Shown one piece after another: positions 11,131 to 25,605 of a stretch of 64,000 bases of DNA (its first letter is position 1; every line of letters begins with the position of its first letter). The stretch comes from Enoplosus armatus (Eukaryota > Chordata > Actinopteri > Centrarchiformes > Enoplosidae). The DNA lies in assembly GCF_043641665.1 (NCBI RefSeq), contig NC_092198.1:9499001-9563000 (forward strand), in the 5' to 3' direction. A program made the position numbers and the translations under genes. The notes under the pieces were generated by a model that saw only the letters and a list, made by a program, of their open reading frames with translations, was not told the DNA's origin and did no database searches.

Positions 11131-12041
11131 AAGGTCACTTAACTCTTTCTACCATCAAAATATAAACTCAACTCTTTCTTCAGCAAACTAAAAATAAAGT
11201 ACATCCAACAAAGTAGTATTTTTTCCCTTGATCTAGGACAAGTCTCCAAGCTCTGCCTACCACAATGCACTCATAATCAAGATAACAAAAGAGCTAGGTG
11301 TAAAAGCTAAGGCCCATGATTAAATGTTAATATCCAGACACAGATTCCATAAGTTAATACTGAGTATAAATGGGGACAAAAAGACCACAGATACATGAAT
11401 ACAGATAAACAGGCCCACACCAACGCTCTTCTTCCTCTTCATTTAGTATTCCTATCTATTTCATATCAGTATAAATGGTATTGCTATGAACGACATGATG
11501 TGATATCATTCTGTGAGCGTTAGCAGCATGGTGTAATCATTTTAATCAGTTTCAAAATAGAATTAGCTTTGTGGCTTCAATTTTAGATGACAGATGTTTA
11601 TCATGATATCACAACGTAACCATTTCCTTCCAATTTAAGATTGGTGGCAGAAATTTAATCAGTTCTACTAGAGACTTTACAGGATTTATATGCTAGACTG
11701 AAAGATTTAGGTACAATGAGGTTTGCTCTACAAATAACATTTCTTTCATGAAGCCTCCTAGAAGTCTCCTTCTTTGTGTGAAGACATTTCAGCTTTAATC
11801 AGGCATACATGAGTACAAATAATAAATGGGTAAGGAGAAAAAGAGCAATACATTTAATTGGATTAGATGTTCAAGTGTTTGCAGGCGATGAAAAGTGGAG
11901 GACCGGAGGAGCGGAGAGACAGACGGAGAGAATGAGAGACTCGTGGGAAATTAAAGACATTCTGGAGGTTTGTGGACGGATGCATCCATGGGTAGAGAGC
12001 GAGCGAGCGTGGGTAGATTGACAGAGAGGTCACACAACTAG

Positions 12042-12042
<1 letters not shown>

Positions 12043-12087
<45 letters not shown>
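12043..12087. repeat. (GT)n microsatellite, left arm of an inverted pair
   Basis: GT run of about 45 bp. A (CA)n run follows 56 bp later, so the two can pair as a hairpin. Confidence 0.95.
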
Positions 12088-12088
<1 letters not shown>

Positions 12089-12142
12089 TCCAAGTGGGAC
12101 TCATCTGCCTCTTAAGAGTCAGCAAACTAAAAGCTTTTTCAC

Positions 12143-12143
<1 letters not shown>

Positions 12144-12181
<38 letters not shown>
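12144..12181. repeat. (CA)n microsatellite, right arm of an inverted pair
   Basis: CA run of about 38 bp, complementary to the GT run at 12043-12087. Confidence 0.95.
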
Positions 12182-12183
<2 letters not shown>

Positions 12184-12531
12184 TTATGTCTGCGTTTCTC
12201 TACCACACACAATGCACATAAGTACTGTACACTGTGGCGTGCAGCACACACACACATACACAAACATACACTCACAGCTAATGTTACAATCGCTGCTGGA
12301 AGATGTTTGGTCTCTGTCCTCATTAATAAACTACAGTGCATGCATGAATGGCCTAATCTGAGTGTGTGTGTGTGTGAACGAGAGAGTTAAAATAAAATGT
12401 CCGTATGTGAACTTGGTGTCTGTATACTTTTGTGCCTATTTGTGTGTCTTTCATTGTGTCCTAATGGATGTGTGTACTAACTAGAATAATTCACACACAC
12501 ATACAAGTAGATATGAACTTGTTTGTATATG

Positions 12532-12532
<1 letters not shown>

Positions 12533-12562
<30 letters not shown>
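12533..12562. repeat. (GT)n microsatellite
   Basis: GT run of 30 bp in intergenic DNA. Confidence 0.95.
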
Positions 12563-15500
12563 TGCACTGTATCTCTATTAACGACTAGTACAACTGTGCG
12601 AGTGCATGTCCATCTGTGTGACTCCCTGTGTGTGTGAGTGTTAAAAGTTTAAACGCCCCCTCCTGTATTTCCTGTCTCTGCAGGCATCATCTGCCTACTC
12701 AACCAATCAAGAGGAAGCGTCCCACATCTCTCTTAACAAGCCAATTAAATTAGTGCTGCTGAAAGGAACAACCTCAGGGCGCTAACACCCTCCTCCTCCT
12801 CCTCCTGCTCCTTTCGTCCTCTCTAGCCTTCTCTCTCTCTTTAATGGCTATTCCCCATCTCTCTACCGTCTTCCCATCTGTGGCTCCCTTGCTGTTCATC
12901 TTTCCTTCCTTTCTTCTTGTCTCTCTCTGTCCTTCATCCTTACGTCTCTCCATGTTCTTTTGTTCACCCGTCTTTCTCTGTCTCTCCAGATGATTCTCTC
13001 CTTCCCTCTCCAGCTATTCTACCCTTGTGTCCCTTATCCATTCTTACTTTGTCCAGCTTAATTGGGCTCATCGGTCATCTATCTCGTTAAAAAGCCGTAT
13101 TATAGATTAGCAATAGGAGATACAAACACACACACATTTTTCAGAGTGCTCTTTTATGTGATTAAGTAAAAGGATCAGTTGGTCGCAAATTGGAAGTTAT
13201 TGCTTTACAGATCAATATTCTGATCAATATTCTAAAATAAAAAATAATAATAATGATAGATCAAATGATTACGTAGTTGTGACGAACCCACAGAGAATTT
13301 TATTCTTGTTTCTACTTCAACATCACACGTCTGCACAATATATGGTACACTCAATAAAGTTTACACAATTGTTGGACACACTGAGAGACATTCAATCTGG
13401 AGTTATCACTGTCTACAATGTAGAGGTGTTCACCAACAACCGTGCAATGAGCCAGAAAAAGTCCATTCTGCTGCCACCATGAGGGCAAAAATGCTTTCAT
13501 AATGAGGGAGATCAGAGGAGAATGGCAAGATTTATTCCACCCAACAGGTGGGGAACAAGTCCTCAAACAACATCTCTCAGTAGAAACATTGACGTGGAGC
13601 CGAGCATCTCAGAAAATAAACAAGTCTTTGCGTGTCGAAGCAGATGGACAGCAGCAGAGGACCAAGCCTGACAACTAAGAATAAGATAATAAGACAACAA
13701 CAAACACGTGATGATCAGAATCAGATGACTGGAGGTCCACACTGACTGACGAATCCTGGTTTCTGTTCTAACATGCTGATAGTGGGTTGAGAAATTGGCA
13801 TAAATAACATGAATCCATGACTCCACCATAACTTGTGTGAACAGTACAAGCTGGTAGAGATGGTGTAATGGTATAATAGGTTTGCCAGTATCATTTGAGT
13901 ACCACAGTGTACGTAAAGATTGTATGCTGACAGTGACAGCGAGTTCTCCAGTGTCCTTAGGCAGTTAGATGTCAACAGAACAGAGCACTTTAGGACAGGA
14001 ACATGGAAATGATCTTTGAAACATGAGCCACCAAAATCTGCAGAAACTGAATGTTTTCAAGTCATCCATGACTGAGGACCAGGAGGATATTATGCTTGGT
14101 TTTATGTATATTTGAAAGCTTTTGTTAAGTATCTCAGATCATGATGACAAACAATAATGACAGACTAAGTTTAGCAAATTGCCAAACAATTTGCCTGGAA
14201 ATTAGTTTCCATTCTACATGCAAGAAAACATCTGTGGTGTTTCTTGTGGCCTAGATTTAAGAGGGAAGAAACCACACAACATCTGATTTTGTCACTAGGC
14301 ATCCAGATCAAATGTTGTGCACCAGATCTGACGAGGGCCATTATACATATTTAAACAGGACGAGTCTAAAAGCCTCAAGGGCTCCTAGAGGCTGTGCTGC
14401 TCCTTTGACCCAGCTGGACAAGTGTTTTAAATCAACATAGCAAGCAAACGACCAAGGGTGACTCAAGCGCATCATTACTCTCTCTCTAAACAGGGCTCAT
14501 GTGACGTCAGCATATTGTCTTATCTCCTCTGGATCTGGCCTTTTTCCCCCCTTTTCTCGAAATTATGTTTTAATCTCCGTAAATGATCTTATTGCCATGT
14601 TGATCATGAAAAATACTAAATCACAGCTAAAAAATGCTGTTTAGAAAGGAGAAAATGGGAAAGCAAGCTTCGTCCCAAATATATGGAATAGTTCTCTTCT
14701 TACAAAGATCAGAGGGAAGTTCAGTATAACTTGATCAGAGTGTGACGATAACAACTCTGCGTGGAAATAAAAATAATGAATATGTGACATGATTTGGCAT
14801 GGATGTAGAGCTGAAGCCAAGTTTGTGCTGACAGAAAAAGGCAGGGAGAGTTAGAGGACGAGACTGGATTGAATTTGTCTCAATTAGTCAAACAGTGAGA
14901 GAGAGAAAGCGAGATAGAGACATCAGTAATGTCTCCGGCTGTCTGCGATAATTGGTTCACTTGGGACAATGACTGTTCACCTAACGCGACGCGCGCACAC
15001 ACATTACAATAACCATAAGTGTTTCTAATTGTTAACAGAGACGTCATTAGGTTGAGAGCAACAATTAGCTGTCTGCGACATGCCTCTCATGTCACCCACA
15101 CCCAGAGTACAGCCATGCCTGTGTTTGCTCAACAGTCATTGAGCAGCATTCGTTACAACAGCTACAACATTATCTGCAGGGAAAAATTAAGTGTTTAAGC
15201 AAAAAACAACTGGTGTTGCACTTTGGTCTACATCAGAGGAGCAACAAAGCAGGTACAGATGTGGAACAAAAAGGCTAAATAAAGTGGAAACCGCTTACAG
15301 TGATCACATCTTGCTGAGTGAAATTGATCACTATAAGCTGATGATTATTATAACCAAATATTTTTCTTTTATTCAGATCACCATCTGATTGACATTTGTA
15401 TATTTATGACAGCCTCGCTTTTTACTGAATTTTATTGACTATTTCAAAATACAGTAAAGCTGTTTCAAACGCTTTCCAAATGACTGTACAAATTCAATTA

Positions 15501-16700
15501 CTGTAGTTAATATAGTAGTGTAGCCTGAGGAACACCAAGTTTCGCTGCTGCATGTTGTCGGCTCGATTCTGGCAGTTTGTCTGAAGCTTCGTGGAAACTA
15601 CGTCTTTCATCAAGACGAACCTGCGAGGCAAAGTATCATGGGACTAAAGTTAAAAAATAACAGACTTACCGTAGTTTCACATTTTTCTCCCGTATGTTGT
15701 CATTTATTTAAGACCCAAAATGACTACTTGATTACTATAAGTGAATTATTCAAACAGCATTTGTATAGGAATGATTCTGTCTAACTATCTTTTGCTTAAA
15801 GCTGCTATCTGTCATGTTTTGTGGTTAATAAATCATTAATATGTCCATGTGGTGGATATAAACATTTACCACTCATCTATTTTGGCTGAATGACTAATGA
15901 ACATCTGTTCAAGACAAAGCTACTGTACTTGAAACAACACATTAGTTTATCTATGTTTTCATGGATCAAGTAAACCGGGTTTTCCGGTTTGTGGTATTGT
16001 GCACTTCCAGAAGGTCAGTATGATACGATGATGACATTATGGTATGTTGCACACAAACACAAACCCCCGTGTTTTTTTCCCTTTCTCCCTCGTATGTTCT
16101 CTCAGTCTACATCCCTCTCTCTCTGATACACTCACACACACACACTATTCCATTTCCACTGGTAAAATAATGCATATTTCATCTGAAGTCACATAGTTAT
16201 GAATTATACACGGAGCAGCCTACACACAACTTAAAAGCTGCTGTGTGAGTGTGTGTGTGTGAGAGAGAGGAGCAGAGAAAGAAACTGACATATACACACA
16301 GCAGGCTAAAGTCTTTGATTCTGACAACTGATGGACGGAGTTTGTGTCCTGTTGGCTCAGCTGGTTCAGGTGAACAACATACTGTAGAGGCACAATGTCC
16401 AGGTTGAAATCCCAGCACATCATCCTCCCCTCTGACTCCAAGTGTCTACTCTAGCTTCACTGTGAACTGCTCAAATAAATCCTCTTTATATGATAATAAG
16501 AAACTGAATCTACTGTGAATAAAAGCTGAAGTTTATAGATATGAAGAGCAGAAATCAATGGGTACGCAATGAAATACAGTAGACATTGTTATAACATAAT
16601 GGATGAAATCTTTATATACATATCTTTATGTTAGAATTATAGCAGTTACTGATGTGCCAATTACAAAAATATCCAAGGGATTAAGCGTTTTATTGCACAT

Positions 16701-16723
16701 TAAATAAATAAATAAATAAATAA
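16701..16723. repeat. (AAAT)n microsatellite
   Basis: Short tetranucleotide AAAT run of about 23 bp. Confidence 0.85.
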
Positions 16724-18419
16724 AGATTAAAATATAAGCTTTCCTCATTGAAAGAAAAGCCAGGCCGATAATCCTCCCATTATCTGACTGTTGCTTCCTT
16801 CCCTGCCTCTGCAGCCTCTTCGGTGAAAAGCAATAACGAGAAATTGAGCCAACAAGCTCCATGATAATGATGGACAACCCTGACAAAGCTCGGCTTGTGC
16901 ATAAGGCACCCATGAGCAAAATGCTCCTCAATAAAATCTAATGCGAGACCAGTGAAAGCTTTTTGAACATACAGAGTCGGGTTTCTGCAGGACACTGATA
17001 TTATTAAGCATCATGATGAAACAGGGGTCCAGGAGCAAGTTTAGGCAATAAAGACAGAAGGCAATGAAATATATGGTAATATTTCCTTCTAGGTGGGAAT
17101 GTGGGGCAAAACAAATGAAGACACAGCAAACAAATAACACACAGGTAGTAATTTACTATCTGTGACATTAATATGGTGGTAGCTGTAGTAGCCCGGCACA
17201 AGGTTATATCTACTCTTTTAAAACTAGGGAAGTCATATTTCATAAGTTAAACAAGCACCACGTAGGATGCTCAAAGCCATTTGAAGACACACGAATGACG
17301 TTCACGGTGCCTGGGTTCCTGTTGTGACAACATTTTGACTTGTGATAGTAAGAAAAGCACAGGTGTTACTAATAATATTAACGATGTTCAAGTCTCCCAG
17401 TAAACCGCGACAGTGTGACAGTGAGCTGGCATGCACAACACCGGGACCCTGAAACTGAGGCAGCTTCCTACTGCGACATGTCAAAAATGTCTGTTCTAAA
17501 AAGATGTCCCGCTTCCTCAACCACTGTGCGGTTGTGGCGTCTCTCTGCGCATGTGCGAGTGTTTTGTGGTGGTGGAGACTGTGTCAGACAACTGAGGGGT
17601 CTCTCTCTGTAGGTCCGGTTTTTCACTGCCACATTTTCTGTGTAGTTTAGTGGTGGCGGAGGTGTTTGGTTACGTGTGAAGGCAGCGTCTTGAATGAATA
17701 GTTTGGATGTTTTTGGATTCGACTGACAAAGTCGATGTAGTTGTTGGAACATGGAATAGTCGTAATGAAGCTTTAGAGAGAGAGCTTGCAGTAATAGTAG
17801 CAGTAGTTGTACTAATCATACAGAACAGGCTGTTTATGGAAATGTGTTACAATATTAAAATATGTTGACCAAATTATCCTCAAACTGCTTTTTAGACCCT
17901 TTCTGAAATCTTTCTTTCAGTAGCGCTCTGTATAAAATATATCCTTTGCAAATTATTTATTACTTCAGCAAGTTGTGCAATTCCTAATTCTAAGCAGTGG
18001 GCTTAAAAGTGAACCACTTACTCTTAAATGTCGTCTTTATCCTTTTTTTTCCCCCTTTGCATTTCTTCTTTCATCTTTCCTTTGCAGTCCACACCATCTC
18101 CATCACGTCAGCCTCAGCACCTTGTTCCCTGAACATTTTGTCCTTCTTATCCAACAGATTCACCTTCAAATAATTTCTCTCTTTCTTTTTGCTCCTCTCC
18201 TTTTCACTTGATCTCCACTGGGTCTGCTGCTCTCCTCTCATCTCTTTCCTTCCTAAAAATCCTCTGTCACTCTTCTGTAAGTCCTCTCCCAAATTAGTAA
18301 TAAATTAAACAGAGGATTAGAGACACTGTGATCCTCAGTTTAATCCTCAATGTATTCTTAAAGGGATCACACAGGCCTCCTTCATTAAGGGCATACCTTC
18401 ATACAACTGTAAACGTGTC

Positions 18420-18421
<2 letters not shown>

Positions 18422-18453
<32 letters not shown>
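18422..18453. repeat. (GT)n microsatellite
   Basis: GT run of about 32 bp. Confidence 0.95.
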
Positions 18454-18454
<1 letters not shown>

Positions 18455-18739
18455 TTCAGAGTAATTATTTCACTAGATACCTTCATCATTGGCCAGACAC
18501 AAGCAACTGATGCTGTAAAACTACACAAAGCTTTTCATACACAAAGCTCCAAATAGCAGCAATAAATAACAGCTTGGAAAACTGCCTGGTCAGTGATGAT
18601 TTAAAGATACCAAAGGGATGAGAGAGGCAAAAGATGTACTGTAACAGTCTAGAGGCAAGATGACGCACACACACAAAAAGGTTGCATGTGCACTTTCCAT
18701 ACAGAAACCTTTATTTATTAGAATAATGTGTCACTTTGA

Positions 18740-18740
<1 letters not shown>

Positions 18741-18772
<32 letters not shown>
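18741..18772. repeat. (GT)n microsatellite
   Basis: GT run of about 32 bp, 290 bp after the previous one and in the same orientation. Confidence 0.95.
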
Positions 18773-18774
<2 letters not shown>

Positions 18775-21700
18775 GTTGGCTGGTTAATCTTTTCAGCACA
18801 TCTGAGGTCGCCGTCAATCGGGAATGTTTGCCTTGTTATTTCTTCTATGATCATGATTGAATTAAGGTGAGATTACAGTAAAAGACTTCTTTAGTGCCGT
18901 TAGAACACGCCACCGGTATCAAACCAACAACAGAACACATCTCCGAATAAGGTTAAACAGGCATGTGCTAACATCTATTTATGGTTTGAGGGTGTCGCAG
19001 TTTCATGGTACTTTTACAACACGATAAACATGAGATTCACAACTCAACCTTTGTGAAAACGCAGGCATGATTTGGTGTGATTTTCTCAATTCAATGAATA
19101 CAAAAGGGTGGACTATTTTCAGGCTCTTCCTCCACTTGACTGCAATTTGAAACATAACTGGAAGTTAGCCTAACTGCTCAGGATGAAGGTCACTACAAAA
19201 CCTTTTTATTTAAAAAAAGTTAGATGCAATAATTTGGTCTTCTGCCTTGAGACTAATGAAATGAAAGTGTAATTCACAGACCAGCATCACTGGTAAGTGG
19301 GAAGTGTTAATAACTTTATGTCTCCAGCAGTGGAAAACAGTCTCTCTGCTGCGACCTGAGCACCGGTGAAACCCATTGTTATCCACAACTTTGTACAGGT
19401 GCAGGTCACTTGAAATGAAACAGGCCACGGGCCGAAAGATTTTCTTTGCAGTATTAGCATGTTGGCATTGTCAGCATGCTGATCTTAGCATTCAGCTGAG
19501 CATAAACACAACCTCAAAGAGCTGCTTGCGTGGCTGTGTACTGTATAGTCTTGTTAAAATCCTGGCTATTGTTGATAACTTGACATTACAGCTTCCATAA
19601 CAACTCATGCAGTCAGCGAAGCACTTGTCTATGAGCTTCAAAAGCAAAGTGTCATGCAGACTAGGGAGATGAAAGGACAAAAAAAAAGGAGAGTCAGAAT
19701 GTGGATAAGAAGAGAAAAGAGGGGGAAATTAATGAAAGAGTGAAACTGAGACTGGGGAGAACTAATCCCATTTTCCATCTTCCTCTTCCCCACTCCGTTT
19801 ATCTCTGCTCTCTTTCATTGTAGCCTCCTCAGCCCAGCCGCCAAACCCTTCTTCCCTCCCCCATTTCTCTCCCTCTCGCTTAACACCCCCCACTCCTCCC
19901 TTTTGTCTGAGGTTAAATGATCCCACTTAGTACAAGAGCATCATCCGGGGGAATAGATAACCTTTTAGTCCATCCTTTTAATCTCTCCCACACACGTCCT
20001 CTCTTTGTCTATGTATTGCCGTCTCCCTCCATCCCTCTCTCTTCTCCATCTGTCTCTCCAGTCCCTGCATGCCTGTGTGTGAATGTGTGTACACGTGCAG
20101 CAGACTCAAGTTTCAAAGTAACTAATAGATGAGACTTCAATTACAAGCCATCCTTTCACACTCTGCTCTCCCCCTCTCTGAGACAAATTAATGTTCGTGA
20201 ATATTACATTAAATTTGTAAGTAAAAGCTCTTTTCCTTCACCTCCTCTTCCTGTGTTCTCCCTCTGCTCTTAAAAGAGAGAGTAGCCTCTGGTAACGCAG
20301 GTGCGAGGTGCCTCAGCAAAGTGCTTGTGTCAGAAAAATATTTGAATTATACTGCAATCCTTGTTGGAGCTCATCATCGTCTCGTCTCTGGGCAGCCGTA
20401 CAAGACTGTGGTTGTACTGCTGGACTGTTGGATCAGCTCCCTGGTGTGAGTCAGTGTCGTGTGTACAGTTCATCACCCCCCCGTCTCCCCAACGGACATA
20501 CACACTCATTCATGCACCACTCTGTTCTCCTGCAACTACTCCCCTCATGCTGACATTTTATAAAATAAAGCAATATAGCTCCACTTGATTGACTAAATAA
20601 AATCTAACAAGACTTAAAGTCTGAAGCCACACCAGTGGGCCTGCGAGGCTGCAAATGTCTTTATACACCAGAAAATTAAATTGAAGGATGGATGAAAAAT
20701 GAACTGACAACTTCACACTTCTTAGATCCGTATCACTAGTGGAGCAAAAATGTCAAAGTCTGGCCAGAGGGCGGTGTGAGGCAACATTTATTTTCTGTAC
20801 AGCGGGCATCTAAGGACATCTTGTCAGTTTGTCAGGCTCAGCTCTACATTCTCAGGCTTGACTCGCCTTTTATCATTCAAAGCTAATTTCCTGTGCCTCA
20901 GCTGTAAGTACTCAGCTGTGCTTTGAACTGAGTGCTGATGAGCAACACTGTTGAATTCCCTCTGGTTAGAATGTGAACATACATATTAAAAGTCTAGCTG
21001 AAATTACATTCAGTCATCCCTTTTTGTAGTCAAAAACATGTGAAAAAATGTCTTATTAATAGTTTATTATTATTATTAAAAGGTTACACTGTAGGGAACG
21101 AGAGACTAAGTAAACAAACTTGCATTGTAGCCTACATGTCATGGGCAGACAGTGTGTTGTTAGTGGTATTGAGGAGTCAGGACCACACCGGCATCTAACC
21201 AGAATCAAGTGACATTTGCAGGTGCATTTACATGCTGTTTAAAGTGCTGCAGCTGAGCAGCTAATTAGTGATCTAGCCTGCAAAATGGCGCTAGCAGTGC
21301 ACTTCTAACTGTGTTCCAGCCAATTAATGCAAAACTAGGAGGCGCCAAAAACAAAACAAAAAATATATATATACATTTTTCCCTTTCGGTTCCTGATTTT
21401 TTTCCTCAAAGGAGAACACAGGACAAGTGATTTACAGAGCAGATATGTATGCTGTAGCAGACAATCAAAACGCTATTCAATTTCAGCTGGACAACTGCTG
21501 AATGTTGACATACTGACGTTTAGCATGTAAAATTGAGCGTTTTTAGCATGTTAGCACACATTTCATCAAAACTTGAAGACAATTTAAGTGACAGAGATTA
21601 AGAGCCACTTGTGAGGCTAAAAAAAAACAAAAAAAACAACCTTGAATAAGCCTTTCAGTATTTACTCAAGTTAGGCCCAATCATACACGATTACAACATT

Positions 21701-22800
21701 TAAACAAAACTGTCTCCTTTATTAATTTAGGGGTGGGTGTAAGAGCACACTCTAGCTTAAAGCCCTGCCAGGCTTGACCTGATGAAACAAAACGTGGTGT
21801 TTTAATGAAATATACAGAATAACTGATCAACAGTAGATGATGACATGATTAAAAATTACATAAACTGTGACAGAAAAATTGTATCCATATCGCTCACTGG
21901 TGATCAATAGATCTTTTCCTCTACAGAGTGAGTGTTGTGCTCCTTTTTTTCTACTAGTAGATATTAAAATGGGCAATTTAGTGAATAATTATATTATATA
22001 GACTGAGAGACTTTTCTGGAGCAACATGAGTGATGCACCGGTTCACAATAAAGAGTCACACAGTGGGAAAATAGTACTTATGTCATGAATGCCTTTATGT
22101 CCTGCAGTCATTTTTAATCAAATTTTTGTTTCTCATATCAGCCCGTGTTGATCCATTTAAGACACCGGCTCATCCATATCTCTGCTGAGGGCAATATTGT
22201 GTACTTCACAATATTTCACATTTCCAGCTGGAATATTATTACTGTTTATCTCCCCAACGACTGTAATTAATCACAAGGATTACAGTGAGCAGATCTGTGT
22301 CTGAGAACTGGAGATTAAAGGATGAAACCTGCGTTATGAAATTTTTACCTTCGTCTCTGCTGTGAGGGAGCGTGTGTGTGTGTGTTTAAATGCCTCCACA
22401 ACTCGTACACACACACATAGCGGCGAACCCCAGATGAAGACCCTTACATGTCTGTGTGTGTAAACATAATACAGGATGCTGCTGGCCACTCTTATGTAAC
22501 AGCCCTGATGCTAAATCGTAGCCATAGCAACAGAATTAGCTGAATTTTCTCCCCCGCTGTCGGTCTTTCTCTCTCTCCAACTGCTTTATTATTCTCTGTC
22601 CTCACCTTTGTTCCTCACTCCGTCCTCCTTCTCTCTTGGTTTTTCAGCTCAATATAAATGGGCTTCGCTGAAATGAAATATGCAAGTGCTCTCTCTCCCT
22701 CGTTTCTTCCCCTCCAGTCTACTCCCCTGACGTCCAACTGCTTTCTCTCTCCTCACCCCTCCTCCCCCATGTCTCATTCCCTCAGGTCTCTTTCATCACA

Positions 22801-22824
22801 TCTCTCTCTCTCTCTCTCTCTCTC
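22801..22824. repeat. (TC)n microsatellite
   Basis: TC run of about 24 bp inside a longer pyrimidine-rich stretch (about 22540-23050). Confidence 0.9.
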
Positions 22825-25241
22825 ACATCCGCCCACCAGGTCTCTCTACCACCCATGTCCCCTGTCCTCTCTCACTGTCTGGTCCTCTCGATCCCTATTC
22901 CTCTGTCTGCCTCGTCCCTGTCAATCCATCTCTCTTTGAACAACAGCGCAATTAACGGATTCATTATTTCTAACAGTTTCTGCCTCCTCCCCTCTCTCTC
23001 TTACCCCCCTGTCCCTGTCAATCCCTCTCTCAATCTCCCTGACTGATAATGTGATACATTTAATTAACGGGAGATAAAATGCCAAATATTTTTCGGCCTG
23101 TTTTCCATTCTCTCTTTCTTCACTTCCATCACTTTTTCCCTCTCCCTCTGTCTCACACCTCCACCCACCATCCTTTCTCGTTTTCTGTCTCGCCATTAGT
23201 CTCCCAGCAGCTCTAATCTCTCTGAACACACTTCCTCATTTTTCTTTGCCATAACCAATAGATCAATCATGGACAGATTAATATATAATAGATGGTTTTC
23301 CTAATTTTCGTCCTTTTCCTATTTTGCATTCCTCTTTCCCTCAGACCTGTCAATCTCATATCTCACTAACTGCAGGCTAATTTCCATTACATTTCATTTG
23401 CCATTATCTCCCTGTCTTTTGTCCCTCTCCTTCATGCCAGCTTTACCCTTAAGCCTCAGGACGTGGATGTCTGTCAGAGAGAGAAAGAGCAACAGAGCAG
23501 TAATGAACAGTATGTTCTGATTTTCTGCTTTCTGTCACTCTCCTCTCACTGCTCGTCTTTCTATGACCGCTTACTCCTCTCAATGTTCTTTTCCATTTTG
23601 CTCTTTTCAAACCTGAAATTTGCTCTTTTCGCTTCTGCTCTAAGTTCCCTTTTCATGCTCTACAGAAGTTAGACAGAAATAGACAAGAGCAAACTGTGTA
23701 TGAGAGAGCCAATGTATATGTTGTACCACAGACCCAGACCACAACAGGAACAAACAAAAATAACAACTTGTCATTATAGATTTAGTAATTCTGATCATTA
23801 CACACGTCACTAACATGTAAACAGGCGAAAAGGTGGCTGTTCTGGATGACAGAGACTTTTGATTAATGCCAGAAAAAAGGGCAAAGCTACAGTAGTCTAA
23901 ATGCAAGGAGATCAAAGAAAGAATGACCTCACCGCCACAGGCCTACCTACATGGCCTTTATCAGGAACCGGCACACAACAATGCCGTCTAATTTTCCTCA
24001 GTGAGCTACCTAATTACAACAGATATGTCTAGTGTAGAGAGAATATATCACTGAAATAAATGTACTTTCTTTCATGTAGTTTGATGGCTTGACAACAAGA
24101 AAACAAGACTCAATGCAAGACATCTCCACAGTCTACACATGTAGCCTCTGTAACATTATAATGAAGAGGCAACTCAAGGCTCTATAGTTACACTGGAGCT
24201 GATGTTCACTTCCTCAAAAATGTAATCACAGTTTGTTGGTAACACTGAGATACCACACAGAGACAACACGAACTGTGATTGATCAGTGTGGGCAGTGTGT
24301 GTTTTCTTCAAGAAGTTTCTGATGCCAGTAGAGACTGTTGATAGACGACATGGAGCAATAAGAGTGGACAACATGGATACTCCCCATCGCAGTATGGCCT
24401 AGTTCATTTAGCAATAGATATATATTGTGATGTAGTAAAGGAGCAACTTTTCATGGATATAATAAGGTCAGGAATGTCTGTTTCTGGCTAAACCAGCACA
24501 CTACAAACCTGAGAAATCAAGGTACAAATCCATCAAACTGTTTATAAAAAATCCTGCTCATTGATTTGCTACATTGCCCACAATGACACATCCAGGCAGA
24601 CAGTTATGGCACAACCTCTGATTTGTTGACAAATGTTTATGGTCACAGAATATATCATCATATAACCCTATGGAGCTAGGCTCAGTAATCTGCTATATTC
24701 CCTGTGATGTAACAGAAAATCAATACAGTAATGTGTAAAAATAATTACTTAGGATATATAATGTCACATCTTACAGTGGTAATACAACAGTTAACAGGTT
24801 AAATCCCATGCTGAACCATAAATCAATTCCTACGCCAGAGGCTTCTACAGTGAGACCACCATAACATCCTCACGCAGAAGCATAAATCCACCTTAAACCG
24901 CTGAAGCATTCGCTGACAGCAGCTACACTGTTGGTATTTGGAGTGACTGTGGTTGGTGCTCTCCTTTGTGTTTGCGTCAATACTTGTCAATATGTTAGTG
25001 AATGTACGCTCAAGTAGAGTGTCTGTGATTGTAGGTAAATGTCACACATCTTACATAATGCTGGAGGCACCAAACCTCATTAACAAAGCCCCCCGTAACC
25101 ATGGCAATGAGCATCACCGGCGACCCCCAATGTAACTTATGCTAAAAAGGCCAAGAGGTTGCTATGACAACTGGAAGGAAAACAAGACAAGAGAGGGAGA
25201 AAGTTGGAGCTGGTTTCTTGATGCCTGCAAACATTCACATT

Positions 25242-25257
25242 CACACACACACACACA

Positions 25258-25343
<86 letters not shown>
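25242..25343. repeat. long (CA)n microsatellite
   Basis: CA run of about 100 bp with one short A-rich interruption near 25257. Confidence 0.95.
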
Positions 25344-25480
25344 CACCTTAAGGCACACAGACAAAACAATAGGCAAACATTAATTTATGATAAAAGTTTT
25401 CTACTTCCAGTCCCTCTCTATCATCATCATCATTCTCTGCTCCAGGTCCATCCCCCGGCATGTATACATTACTCACTCTC

Positions 25481-25519
25481 TCACACACACAGACACACAC
25501 ACAGACACACAGACACACA

Positions 25520-25604
<85 letters not shown>
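25481..25604. repeat. long (CA)n microsatellite with CAGA variants
   Basis: CA run of about 124 bp. The left third carries periodic AGAC variants and the right part is pure. It lies 140 bp from another long CA run in the same orientation. Confidence 0.95.

Positions 25605-25605
<1 letters not shown>

Larger units (their letters stand above)
11131..25241. other. intergenic, no gene seen
   Basis: About 14 kb carrying the simple repeats listed separately and two pyrimidine-rich stretches (about 12790-13050 and 22540-23050). All longer open frames lie in simple repeats or in pyrimidine-rich, stop-poor sequence. No splice-flanked exon with recognisable protein similarity was found. Confidence 0.4.

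Noticed and set aside
22658..23229. Frames of 93-102 codons in both directions
   Set aside because: Located in a (TC)-rich low-complexity tract, with Ser/Leu/Pro composition only.
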